Shown here: positions 55,554 to 61,774 of the stretch, in pieces
How the letters are laid out: every line of letters begins with the position of its first letter
How positions within the stretch are numbered: position 1 is the stretch's first letter
Assembly (NCBI GenBank): GCA_021298605.1
Contig: JAJTDS010000006.1
Span: forward strand, 1-61,774
Length of the DNA: 61,774 bases
Direction: 5' to 3'
Source: Rickettsiales bacterium
GTDB taxonomy: Bacteria > Pseudomonadota > Alphaproteobacteria > Rickettsiales > UBA1997
Notes under the pieces: generated by a model
The model's database searches: none
Seen by the model: the letters and a program-made list of their open reading frames with translations, nothing else
Told to the model about the DNA's origin: nothing
Made by a program: the position numbers and the translations under genes

Positions 55554-56153
55554 ATGTTAAAATTGCTAAATTTTAAAAAAAATATCGCAAAAATTATTAT
55601 TAACATTATAATTATTAACTTTTTCATTATGACTTCCGAAGCTATTTCAAAGCCTGTTAATCTTCCTGCTGGCTTAGACCCACAAAATACAATTATTATT
55701 GAACTTAAAGACGGTAATGTATTGATAGAATTACTACCAACAGTAGCTCCTAAGCATGTTGAGAGAATAAAAACCCTTACAAAACAAAAGTTTTATGATG
55801 GTATAGTGTTTCATCGTGTTATTGATGGCTTTATGGCTCAAACTGGAGACCCTACGGGGACTGGTATGGGCGGTAGTAAATTGCCAAATTTAAAAGCAGA
55901 ATTTTCTGATGAACCTCATATTAGAGGAGCTCTTTCTATGGCAAGAGCAGCTAATCCAGATAGTGCAAATAGTCAATTTTTTATCGTTACAAAAGATTCA
56001 AGATTTTTAGATCGCCAATATACAGTATGGGGAAGGGTGGTTTCTGGAATGGAAATTGTTGATAAAATTAAAAAAGGCGATCAAAATTTTAACGGAGAAG
56101 TAAAAAATCCTGATAAAATGATAAGAGTTTATCTTGCTTCCGAAAGTAAATAA
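55554..56153 (+). CDS. Periplasmic peptidyl-prolyl cis-trans isomerase (cyclophilin)
   Basis: Cyclophilin-type PPIase. A hydrophobic N-terminal stretch (residues ~10-30, KIIINIIIINFFIMTSEA) is a signal peptide or anchor, placing it in the periplasm. The domain holds IIIELKDGNVLIELLPTVAPKHVERI, YDGIVFHRVIDGFMAQTGDPTGTGMGG with the catalytic Arg, GALSMARAANPDSANSQFFI with the binding Gln/Phe, and FLDRQYTVWGRVVSGMEIVDKI. The 199 residues match bacterial ppiA/ppiB forms. The gene begins 22 bp after the rpmB terminator and is 8 bp before the HIT-family gene. Confidence 0.93.
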   Translation: MLKLLNFKKNIAKIIINIIIINFFIMTSEAISKPVNLPAGLDPQNTIIIELKDGNVLIELLPTVAPKHVERIKTLTKQKFYDGIVFHRVIDGFMAQTGDPTGTGMGGSKLPNLKAEFSDEPHIRGALSMARAANPDSANSQFFIVTKDSRFLDRQYTVWGRVVSGMEIVDKIKKGDQNFNGEVKNPDKMIRVYLASESK

Positions 56154-56161
56154 CAATATTT

Positions 56162-56512
56162 ATGCCTTACAATTCTAATAATATTTTTGCAAAAATTATT
56201 AGAGGAGAGGTTAACTGCAATAAAGTTTATGAAGATAATCAAATTATTGCATTTAACGATATTGCTCCGATTTCTCCAGTCCACATTTTAGTTGTTCCAA
56301 AATTAGAATGTCGAAATTTCACCGATTTTATCAATTTGGCTAGTTCAGAAAATATTGCTTATTTTTTTAATAAACTATCTGAAATAGCCAATTTGCATTG
56401 TCCATCGGGCTTCAGAATTATTACCAATAATGGAAAAGATGCAGACCAAACAGTTGAGCATTTTCATGTTCATATTATTGGAGGGGCAAAATTAATGCCT
56501 CTTGCTCATTAA
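56162..56512 (+). CDS. hinT: HIT-family nucleotide phosphoramidase (HinT-like)
   Basis: Hydrolyses AMP-lysine-like phosphoramidates; biological role in bacteria is little known. NIFAKIIRGEVNCNKVYEDNQIIAFNDIAPISPVHILVVPK is the usual N-terminal half, and HFHVHIIGG near the C-terminus is the His triad. The 116 residues are normal for HinT. It is 8 bp after the cyclophilin gene and 6 bp before ccoS. A search of the rest of the window shows no other HIT protein. Confidence 0.93.
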   Translation: MPYNSNNIFAKIIRGEVNCNKVYEDNQIIAFNDIAPISPVHILVVPKLECRNFTDFINLASSENIAYFFNKLSEIANLHCPSGFRIITNNGKDADQTVEHFHVHIIGGAKLMPLAH

Positions 56513-56518
56513 GATTTT

Positions 56519-56686
56519 ATGTTTTCTTTGGTTATATTAATTCCAATTACTTTATTGCTTGCAATAATTGGCTTGATAGCATTTTTATGGAGTGTTAAAA
56601 ATAAGCAGTTCGAAGATCTTGAAGGTTCTGCTGGCAGAATATTATTTGACGATAAAGAGAAAAATAATAATTCTGAAAAAAATTAA
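56519..56686 (+). CDS. ccoS: cbb3-type cytochrome oxidase assembly protein CcoS
   Basis: A short 55-residue protein, easily missed. It has one helix (MFSLVILIPITLLLAIIGLIAFLW in two parts) followed by SVKNKQFEDLEGSAGRILFDD, which is the CcoS signature. CcoS helps insert haem b and copper into cbb3-type cytochrome c oxidase. The ATG is 6 bp after the hinT stop, so it is translated from that transcript. It ends 8 bp from the convergent dctA. No ccoNOPQ or ccoGHI is in the window, so these should lie elsewhere; the membrane cytochrome c at 36 kb is a possible electron donor. Confidence 0.85.
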   Translation: MFSLVILIPITLLLAIIGLIAFLWSVKNKQFEDLEGSAGRILFDDKEKNNNSEKN

Positions 56687-56694
56687 TTACAAAA

Positions 56695-57936
56695 CTATTC
56701 TTCTATTTCTATTATTTGTTGATTAAAATTATTTTCAAGCTTTGAAATTACGATTGATGCGGTAGCATTGCCGATTAGATTGGTTACCGATCTTGCTTCT
56801 GCCATAAATCTATCAATTCCAAGAATTAACACTAGCCCTGCAACTGGAACTGTATCTACCATTGATAAGGTGGTGGCTATGGTTATAAATGCACTACCAA
56901 CAATTGCAGTTGCTCCTTTTGAACTAACTAGTAAAATTAGCATAATTTCAATAATCTGCCAATTTGAAAGTTGAATATTAAAAGCCTGTGCAATAAAGAT
57001 TATAATCATTGTAAATGAAATGCAGGTTCCATCTAAGTTCAATGAATAGCCTGCGGGAATAACAAAATTAGCTATTGCTTTTGAACAACCAAATTTCTCC
57101 ATTTTTTTCATTAAGCTTGGTAGTGCTGGTTCTGAAGAGGCGGTGCCAAATGTAATAAATATTTCTTCTTTAATATGGCTAATTAATTTGAAAATACTGG
57201 AACCGCAGAGCTTTAGAATAATTCCAAATATAATTATCACAAATAAGAAAGATGTTATATATAAACAAGCCAATAGTTTGGTTAATGATAATAGTGATTC
57301 TGGTCCGAATTTTGCAATAGTATAGCTCATTGCTCCAAACGCACCTATTGGTGCTAATTGCATTATTAAGGCGATGATTTTAAAGGTTGTTTCTGATAAT
57401 TGATTAATTCCATCAATAATTATTTTACATCTTTCTTTGATTTGAGATAAGGCGATGCCGAATATTATTGAAACAAATAAAATTGGTAAAATTTCGCTTT
57501 TGGTGAAAGCTTCGAAAAAGCTATTTGGAATAATATTTAAAATAAAATCCTCAAAGCTAGTTTTGGTAGTTTTAACTCCTATTAATGATTTATCTATTTC
57601 TACAAGATTTGCATTTATTCCTGCTCCTGGTTTAAAATATATAGCCACTAATGCTCCAATTATCATTGCTATTGTGGTTACAATTTCAAAATAAATGATA
57701 GTTTTTAAAGCAATTTTGCCAATTCTATTTGAGTTTGATCCGCTTATCATCGCTAGAGTAATGGTGCAGAATATTATTAGTGGAATGCACATTTTTACTA
57801 GTTTTATGAATATATCCCCAAGAGGCTTCATTTTTATAGCATTTTCTGGCATAGTTATAGCGAATATTATCGCAATGAATATTGCAATTAATATCTGTAT
57901 GTATAAGGATGGTCTTTTCGTAAAGATTTTTATCAT
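56695..57936 (-). CDS. dctA: C4-dicarboxylate:cation symporter, DctA-like
   Basis: DAACS-family carrier. The first re-entrant loop has EIFITFGTASSEPALPSLMKKM, and helix 7 has VIPAGYSLNLDGTCISFTM; the NLDGT form and the SSEPALP loop follow the DctA branch rather than glutamate carriers. Helix 8 reads LGIDRFMAEARSVTNLIGN. The 413 residues are typical. So the window has two DAACS proteins of different branches, consistent with import of succinate/malate and glutamate from a host. It is the last of the minus run from the right edge, 47 bp after rsmD and tail-to-tail with ccoS. Confidence 0.88.
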   Translation of the reverse strand: MIKIFTKRPSLYIQILIAIFIAIIFAITMPENAIKMKPLGDIFIKLVKMCIPLIIFCTITLAMISGSNSNRIGKIALKTIIYFEIVTTIAMIIGALVAIYFKPGAGINANLVEIDKSLIGVKTTKTSFEDFILNIIPNSFFEAFTKSEILPILFVSIIFGIALSQIKERCKIIIDGINQLSETTFKIIALIMQLAPIGAFGAMSYTIAKFGPESLLSLTKLLACLYITSFLFVIIIFGIILKLCGSSIFKLISHIKEEIFITFGTASSEPALPSLMKKMEKFGCSKAIANFVIPAGYSLNLDGTCISFTMIIIFIAQAFNIQLSNWQIIEIMLILLVSSKGATAIVGSAFITIATTLSMVDTVPVAGLVLILGIDRFMAEARSVTNLIGNATASIVISKLENNFNQQIIEIEE

Positions 57937-57983
57937 AATAAATGGGGTTTAATATTTTTGAAATTACAAAATTTACGACTGAT

Positions 57984-58670
57984 TTAATGTAATTTTAACA
58001 GTAAAAATAAGGTTTCTCCATATTTCTTGCAATCGATTAAATTAATATTTAATTTAAGATTATTGAGTTCTGGGGCTAGAATTTTATTGAGGTTGCTTGA
58101 TAATTCTTGAATAATTTTTTGAAAATTTTGTTTTATTCCTCTAATTTTGCTTATCATTTTTATTGCTTCTTCATTGATTAAATTATTATTTTTAAAATTA
58201 AGCTCAATGATTAATATCGATTCTTTTTGCCACCAACTATTAGTAATTAAATTTTTTACTAAACGAAGATAATCGCTCTTATAGGGAGGGTCAAGAAATA
58301 TTAAGTCAAAATAATTTTGATTATAGGGCAGTTTTTCTACATCATTGCTAATAAACTCAAATTTTTCGTTAATTTGTAAGTGATGAGAATTGTTTTTTGC
58401 TAAATTTAGATTATGAGGATTGTTGTCAACCAAAGTCGCAGATTTTGCTCCTCTTGATATTGCTTCAATTGCTAATGCTCCGCTACCACAACATAGATCT
58501 AAAATTTTGCTATTTTCGATTGAGAAATTATTATGATTCAAGAAATTTGTTGAGGTTATAACATTGAATATTGCTTGACGGTTTTTGTCGGTGGTTGGTC
58601 TTAGGAGGCTATTTTTTAATTCTGTAGTTAATAATTTTTTGCCCTTAAATTTGCCCGCAATAATTCTCAT
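57984..58670 (-). CDS. rsmD: 16S rRNA (guanine966-N2)-methyltransferase
   Basis: Modifies 16S rRNA in the 30S subunit. N-terminus MRIIAGKFKGKKL is the family hallmark, then LRPTTDKNRQAIFNVI. The SAM site is ILDLCCGSGALAIEAISRGA near residue 66, and the catalytic DPPY is LIFLDPPYKSDY near residue 120. At 228 residues it is longer than E. coli RsmD (198), with a C-terminal addition rich in Asn/Leu. It is 15 bp after pheA. Downstream, 47 bp of AT-rich DNA separate it from dctA. Confidence 0.92.
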   Translation of the reverse strand: MRIIAGKFKGKKLLTTELKNSLLRPTTDKNRQAIFNVITSTNFLNHNNFSIENSKILDLCCGSGALAIEAISRGAKSATLVDNNPHNLNLAKNNSHHLQINEKFEFISNDVEKLPYNQNYFDLIFLDPPYKSDYLRLVKNLITNSWWQKESILIIELNFKNNNLINEEAIKMISKIRGIKQNFQKIIQELSSNLNKILAPELNNLKLNINLIDCKKYGETLFLLLKLH

Positions 58671-58685
58671 TATTAATCTACTAAT

Positions 58686-59525
58686 TTATAATCTTGATTG
58701 ATCTGCATAGTAAACTCCAAGTAATTTTACATTTTTAGAGAAAAAGCCTAATTCTTCAAGAGCAAGGGCGACCTTTTGTTCGCTTGGATGACCATCGATT
58801 GCAATAAAAAATTTTGCTTCAATCGAAGAGCCTCCCGGAATATAGCTTTCTAGTTTTATCATGCTAATTCCATTGGTTGCAAAACCCCCCAATGCTTTAT
58901 ATAAAGCACCCGGTATGTTGCGGATAGTGAATATCATTGAAGTTATTATTTTTCTTGAGCCAATTTCTAGTTCTGTTGGTTGTTTAGAGATGACAATAAA
59001 AATGGTAATATTTTCGTTGTTAGAATCTTGAAAATTTTTTTCTAATATTTTTAGGTTATAGATTTTAGAAGCCTCCTCTGAGCAAATTGCAAACTTAGTT
59101 TTATCATTTTGTAGAGAGATAAATTTTGCTGCCTCGGCTGTATTAGAGAATTCTGTTGGCTTTAAGTTTAATTTACGAATATTTTTTTGGCATTGCATTA
59201 ATGCTTGTGGATGTGAGTATACTTCTTTGCCATCTGATATTTGACAATTTTCAATGCCTGCTAAATAATGGTTAATGTTAAAGAAGTGTTCTGCCACAAT
59301 TGAAACATTATTTTCTTGCAAAAGATTGTGTATTTCCGAGACTCTGCCCGCATATGAATTCTCAAGGGGTATTATTCCATAATCTGCATTGCCATTAAGT
59401 ACGGCCTGAAAAACATCGTAAAATGTTGGAAAAGAATGTGGTTCTAGTTGTTTATAAAAAGTTTGGCATGCAAGATGGGAGTTTGCACCAATAGCTCCTT
59501 GAAAAGCGATAATTTTTTTATTCAT
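58686..59525 (-). CDS. pheA: Prephenate dehydratase-like protein, altered TRF motif
   Basis: Prephenate dehydratase makes phenylpyruvate for phenylalanine. The catalytic domain (about 1-180) has FQGAIGANSHLACQTFY, ADYGIIPLENSYAGRVSEIHNLL and SHPQALMQC. The key TRF motif is T174-I175-F176 (ENITIFIVIS): the Arg is replaced by Ile. The ACT domain (about 195-270) is typical for alphaproteobacteria: IPGALYKALGGFATNGISM and KLESYIPGG. So it may have lost activity or changed substrate. The ATG overlaps the dnaQ stop by 8 bp. No other aromatic-pathway gene is in the window. Confidence 0.87.
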   Translation of the reverse strand: MNKKIIAFQGAIGANSHLACQTFYKQLEPHSFPTFYDVFQAVLNGNADYGIIPLENSYAGRVSEIHNLLQENNVSIVAEHFFNINHYLAGIENCQISDGKEVYSHPQALMQCQKNIRKLNLKPTEFSNTAEAAKFISLQNDKTKFAICSEEASKIYNLKILEKNFQDSNNENITIFIVISKQPTELEIGSRKIITSMIFTIRNIPGALYKALGGFATNGISMIKLESYIPGGSSIEAKFFIAIDGHPSEQKVALALEELGFFSKNVKLLGVYYADQSRL

Positions 59526-60237
59526 AATTCCACAAATTCTTCTTAAAATTTTTTTTAATAAATTGATAATGTTCTTCTAATTGTTGATTATTGGGTGAAA
59601 AATCTCGAATAGGTAAATTTTTATAGGGAGAATTTTCGCTGTCAATATGGGTGATAAATTTTGATTTATTCATTGAGTAATTGAATTTTTCAGATTCTTC
59701 ATTGCTATTCATTAATTCTGTTTGGGCTCCGCCCATTAATTCTATAAATAACTGACAAAGTAAATCAGTGTCAAGTAAAGCGCCATGATATGTTCTTTTG
59801 CTATTGTCAATGTTGAATCTTCTGCATAAGGCATCAAGAGAGTTTTGCCCACCAGGGAACTTGGTTCGTGCCATAATCAGAGAATCGATAATTTTATTTT
59901 TTTCTGCTAGGCTTCTAAAGCCATTTGCTTCTAATTCAAAATTGAGAAATTTAGTGTCAAATGGAGCATTATGAATTACTAAAGTTGAGTCGCCAATAAA
60001 ATCTAGAAATTCTTTTGCAATATTTTCAAAATAAGGTTTATCTTGTAAAAATTCAGTGGAGATATTATGAATCTTAAATGCTTCAAAGGGAACATCTCTT
60101 TTTGGATTAATGTAGCAATGAAAAAATTTATCAGTTTTTACTAAATTTATCATTTCAATGCAAGCTATTTCTATGGTTCGATGCCCTGCTTTTGGGTCAA
60201 GCCCCGTTGTTTCAATGTCTAAACAAATATGTCGCAT
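59518..60237 (-). CDS. dnaQ: DNA polymerase III epsilon subunit (3'-5' proofreading exonuclease)
   Basis: Proofreading nuclease of the replicase. Exo I: CLDIETTGLDPKAGHRTIEIAC near residue 5; Exo II: LVIHNAPFDTKFLNFEL near residue 93; Exo III: YHGALLDTDLLCQLF near residue 147 with the His and Asp. The C-terminal ~70 residues (from 175) are the flexible polymerase-binding tail. The 239 residues are normal. It is 46 bp after lpxA and overlaps pheA by 8 bp. Confidence 0.94.
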   Translation of the reverse strand: MRHICLDIETTGLDPKAGHRTIEIACIEMINLVKTDKFFHCYINPKRDVPFEAFKIHNISTEFLQDKPYFENIAKEFLDFIGDSTLVIHNAPFDTKFLNFELEANGFRSLAEKNKIIDSLIMARTKFPGGQNSLDALCRRFNIDNSKRTYHGALLDTDLLCQLFIELMGGAQTELMNSNEESEKFNYSMNKSKFITHIDSENSPYKNLPIRDFSPNNQQLEEHYQFIKKNFKKNLWNYE

Positions 60238-60283
60238 AGATTATTTCTAGTAAATAGTTGAATCTTTAGATTTTAGAATATAA

Positions 60284-61075
60284 TTATTTTTTTGGTTTAC
60301 AGAAAGCTAATGAACTTTGTTGAGATTTGATGAAGTTGATAATTTCTTTAACAACATAACCGTTATAATTATTGCTTGCTAGCTCAATTTTAGTAAGAAA
60401 ATTTTCTTTATCATCATGAAATAATTTTTCAAAAAAATGCCTAGCTTGGTGGATTTCTTCTCTAGAAATTGATTTTCTTTTCATTCCAACAATATTTAAG
60501 CCATTAAGCGAGGCTCTTTCTCCAAACACTGTTCCAAAAGGAATCACATCGCTCTCAACTCCTGACATACCACCTACCATCGCCCCCTTACCAACCCTAA
60601 CAAATTGTCTAATAGCAGAAAGACCGCCAATAATTGCTTGATCGTCAACTTCAACATGGCCAGCAAGTGTTGCATTATTTGCTAATATTACTTCATTTCC
60701 TACAATACAATCGTGAGCTATATGAGAACCTACCATAAATAAACAATTATTGCCAATTTTAGTAATCATTGCTCCGTCTTTAGTGCCACGATGAATAGTG
60801 CAATGTTCACGAATTTGATTATTATCACCAATTACCAACGAAGAATCTTCCCCTTTAAATTTTAAGTCTTGTGGTGCTAAGCCAATGGTTGAAAATGGAA
60901 AAATGATATTGTCCTTGCCAATAATTGTTCTGCCTTCAATGACAACATGAGATTTAATAATTGTGCCTGTTTCAATAGTTACATTGGCTCCAATGATTGA
61001 ATATGCTCCAATTAAAACATTTTCAGCGATATTTGCTTTCGAATCAATAATTGCAGTTGGATGAATATTGTTCAT
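60284..61075 (-). CDS. lpxA: UDP-N-acetylglucosamine O-acyltransferase
   Basis: First step of lipid A synthesis. The left-handed beta-helix hexapeptide repeats run from residue ~5 to 185 (for example IHPTAIIDSKANIAENVLIGAYSIIG in two parts). MVGSHIAHDCIVGN contains the catalytic His, and HCTIHRGTKDG and NATLAGHVEVDD lie around the active site. GLNIVGMKRKSISREEIHQ begins the C-terminal helical part. The 263 residues are standard. It is 11 bp after fabZ. The cell therefore makes lipid A, unlike Anaplasmataceae. Confidence 0.96.
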   Translation of the reverse strand: MNNIHPTAIIDSKANIAENVLIGAYSIIGANVTIETGTIIKSHVVIEGRTIIGKDNIIFPFSTIGLAPQDLKFKGEDSSLVIGDNNQIREHCTIHRGTKDGAMITKIGNNCLFMVGSHIAHDCIVGNEVILANNATLAGHVEVDDQAIIGGLSAIRQFVRVGKGAMVGGMSGVESDVIPFGTVFGERASLNGLNIVGMKRKSISREEIHQARHFFEKLFHDDKENFLTKIELASNNYNGYVVKEIINFIKSQQSSLAFCKPKK

Positions 61076-61086
61076 TTTTAATTTTA

Positions 61087-61551
61087 CTAATCTTGTTCTA
61101 ATGTTTTTTGTTTATCAACTATCATAGCTGAGAAGCTTGCTTCTGCAACTTTCTTGCCTTCTACCATTGCTACTCCTGACATTTTCCATACTGCTCCACG
61201 ATTTTGAATTACATTAATATGAAGCTCAAGAACATCTCCCGGAATTACTGGCTTTCTGAATTTTGCATCACTAATCGACATAAAATAAACCAATTTTTCT
61301 TCTGGATTAAAATTTCCAGAATGCGAAACCATTACTGAAGATGCTTGTGCCATAGCTTCAATAATAAGAACACCCGGCATAATTGGCTTTTCAGGAAAAT
61401 GTCCCATAAAATGAGGTTCATTGAAAGTTACATTTTTAATTGCGATTACTTTTTTATTTGGCTCAAGAGAGATTATTTTATCAACTAATAAAATAGGGTA
61501 GCGATGCGGTATTAACTTAATTATTTGTTCGATATTGATTATTTTTGACAT
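61087..61551 (-). CDS. fabZ: 3-hydroxyacyl-ACP dehydratase
   Basis: Dehydration step of fatty-acid elongation. HRYPILLVDKI near residue 16, MGHFPEKPIMPGVLIIEAMAQ near residue 49 with catalytic His (GHFP) and Glu (EAMAQ), and KFRKPVIPGDVLELH near residue 95. The 154 residues are usual. It is 11 bp upstream of lpxA, the common fabZ-lpxA pair. The preceding gene should be lpxD in most proteobacteria; here it is an amino-acid permease fragment. Confidence 0.96.
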   Translation of the reverse strand: MSKIINIEQIIKLIPHRYPILLVDKIISLEPNKKVIAIKNVTFNEPHFMGHFPEKPIMPGVLIIEAMAQASSVMVSHSGNFNPEEKLVYFMSISDAKFRKPVIPGDVLELHINVIQNRGAVWKMSGVAMVEGKKVAEASFSAMIVDKQKTLEQD

Positions 61552-61553
61552 AA

Positions 61554-61774
61554 TTATTTTTGTTTTTTTAATGGGCTTTTGTGATAGCTATAACTAAAAT
61601 AAAAAATAGTTGATAATGCTAACCAAATGCCAAATATTTTAATATTATTATTAATTAAAGTAAACATTAAATAAGAACAACCTATAAATGCTAAACCCCC
61701 TACAATAAAAGGTGCTGGGCATTTAAAAGGTCTTTCTAATTCTGGTTTTTTAATTTTTAGAATCATTACTATTA
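61554..61774 (-). CDS. C-terminal part of an APC-family amino-acid permease (runs off the window)
   Basis: The frame is open to the window edge with no stop before the last base, so this is probably a partial gene. LKIKKPELERPFKCPAPFIVGG is the typical last cytoplasmic-loop motif of amino-acid permeases (R-P-F-K-x-P), followed by two hydrophobic helices and the tail KSPLKKQK. An internal ATG at 61766 would give a 70-residue peptide, unlikely to be the true start. The stop is 2 bp before the fabZ ATG. Amino-acid import would be consistent with a host-associated life. Confidence 0.65.
   Translation of the reverse strand, partial: IVMILKIKKPELERPFKCPAPFIVGGLAFIGCSYLMFTLINNNIKIFGIWLALSTIFYFSYSYHKSPLKKQK

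Overview
The window reads as a chromosomal segment of an AT-rich, genome-reduced alphaproteobacterium, most probably in or near Rickettsiales. Genes are tightly packed, intergenic DNA is nearly all A/T, and many products have the alphaproteobacterial or rickettsial form: a TrcR/DUF1013 regulator, a peptide deformylase with a rickettsia-like C-terminus, a lone nuoF, and a VirB2-type pilin away from other type IV secretion genes. It keeps more biosynthesis than classical Rickettsia: NadC/NadD/NadK for NAD, PurN plus half of PurL, RibD, CoaBC, a PheA-like protein, and an ornithine decarboxylase/deoxyhypusine-synthase-like pair. It also carries carriers for glutamate and C4-dicarboxylates and the tail of an amino-acid permease. 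A less reduced, host-associated rickettsial lineage such as Midichloriaceae or Deianiraeaceae would fit, but family placement is inference. I saw no tRNA or rRNA gene, insertion sequence, prophage or CRISPR array.

Layout. 0.1-2.1 kb: ssb, nadK, tolQ. 2.3-10.6 kb: a 2200-residue cysteine-rich exported protein, then a UbiA-superfamily protein and a membrane protein with conserved-looking histidine motifs. 10.6-14.0 kb (minus): trcR-bcp-ychF-RNA methyltransferase. 14.1-16.2 kb: yaaA, a DUF481-like barrel and a small membrane protein. 16.3-23.5 kb (minus): pstS, gltP, lolA, tolR, tolA, hisS, ubiA, nadD. 23.8-28.4 kb: bamA, nrdR, a uracil-DNA glycosylase and an exported charged repeat protein. 28.5-30.9 kb (minus): purN, def, gspF. 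31.2-38.0 kb: dsbD, mnmG, prs, a membrane cytochrome c and cca, followed by a broken xthA. 38.8-43.7 kb: polyamine pair, truncated purL, ribD. 43.7-47.9 kb (minus): secretin lipoprotein, ABC-2-type permease, an unknown protein, nadC. 48.2-53.3 kb: nuoF, ftsH, a TpsB transporter. 53.4-56.7 kb: coaBC facing a virB2-rpmB transcription unit, then a cyclophilin, a HIT protein and ccoS. 56.7-61.8 kb (minus): amino-acid permease tail, fabZ, lpxA, dnaQ, pheA, rsmD, dctA.

Together the genes describe a Gram-negative cell with LPS (lpxA/fabZ), outer-membrane protein assembly (BamA), lipoprotein transport (LolA), a Tol system split across the map, aerobic respiration (NuoF, cytochrome c, CcoS) and several isolated surface or secretion parts: VirB2 pilin, TpsB, secretin, GspF and the giant cysteine-rich protein. 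The observations most worth follow-up are the giant protein with repeated Cys-GNW-Cys modules and its lipid-enzyme-like neighbours, the pilin gene 19 bp ahead of ribosomal protein L28 behind a perfect 27-bp palindrome, the secretin/ABC-permease/unknown cluster, and several decaying or altered enzymes: xthA with an internal deletion, half a purL, pheA without the catalytic Arg, and a deformylase with an eight-histidine insert.
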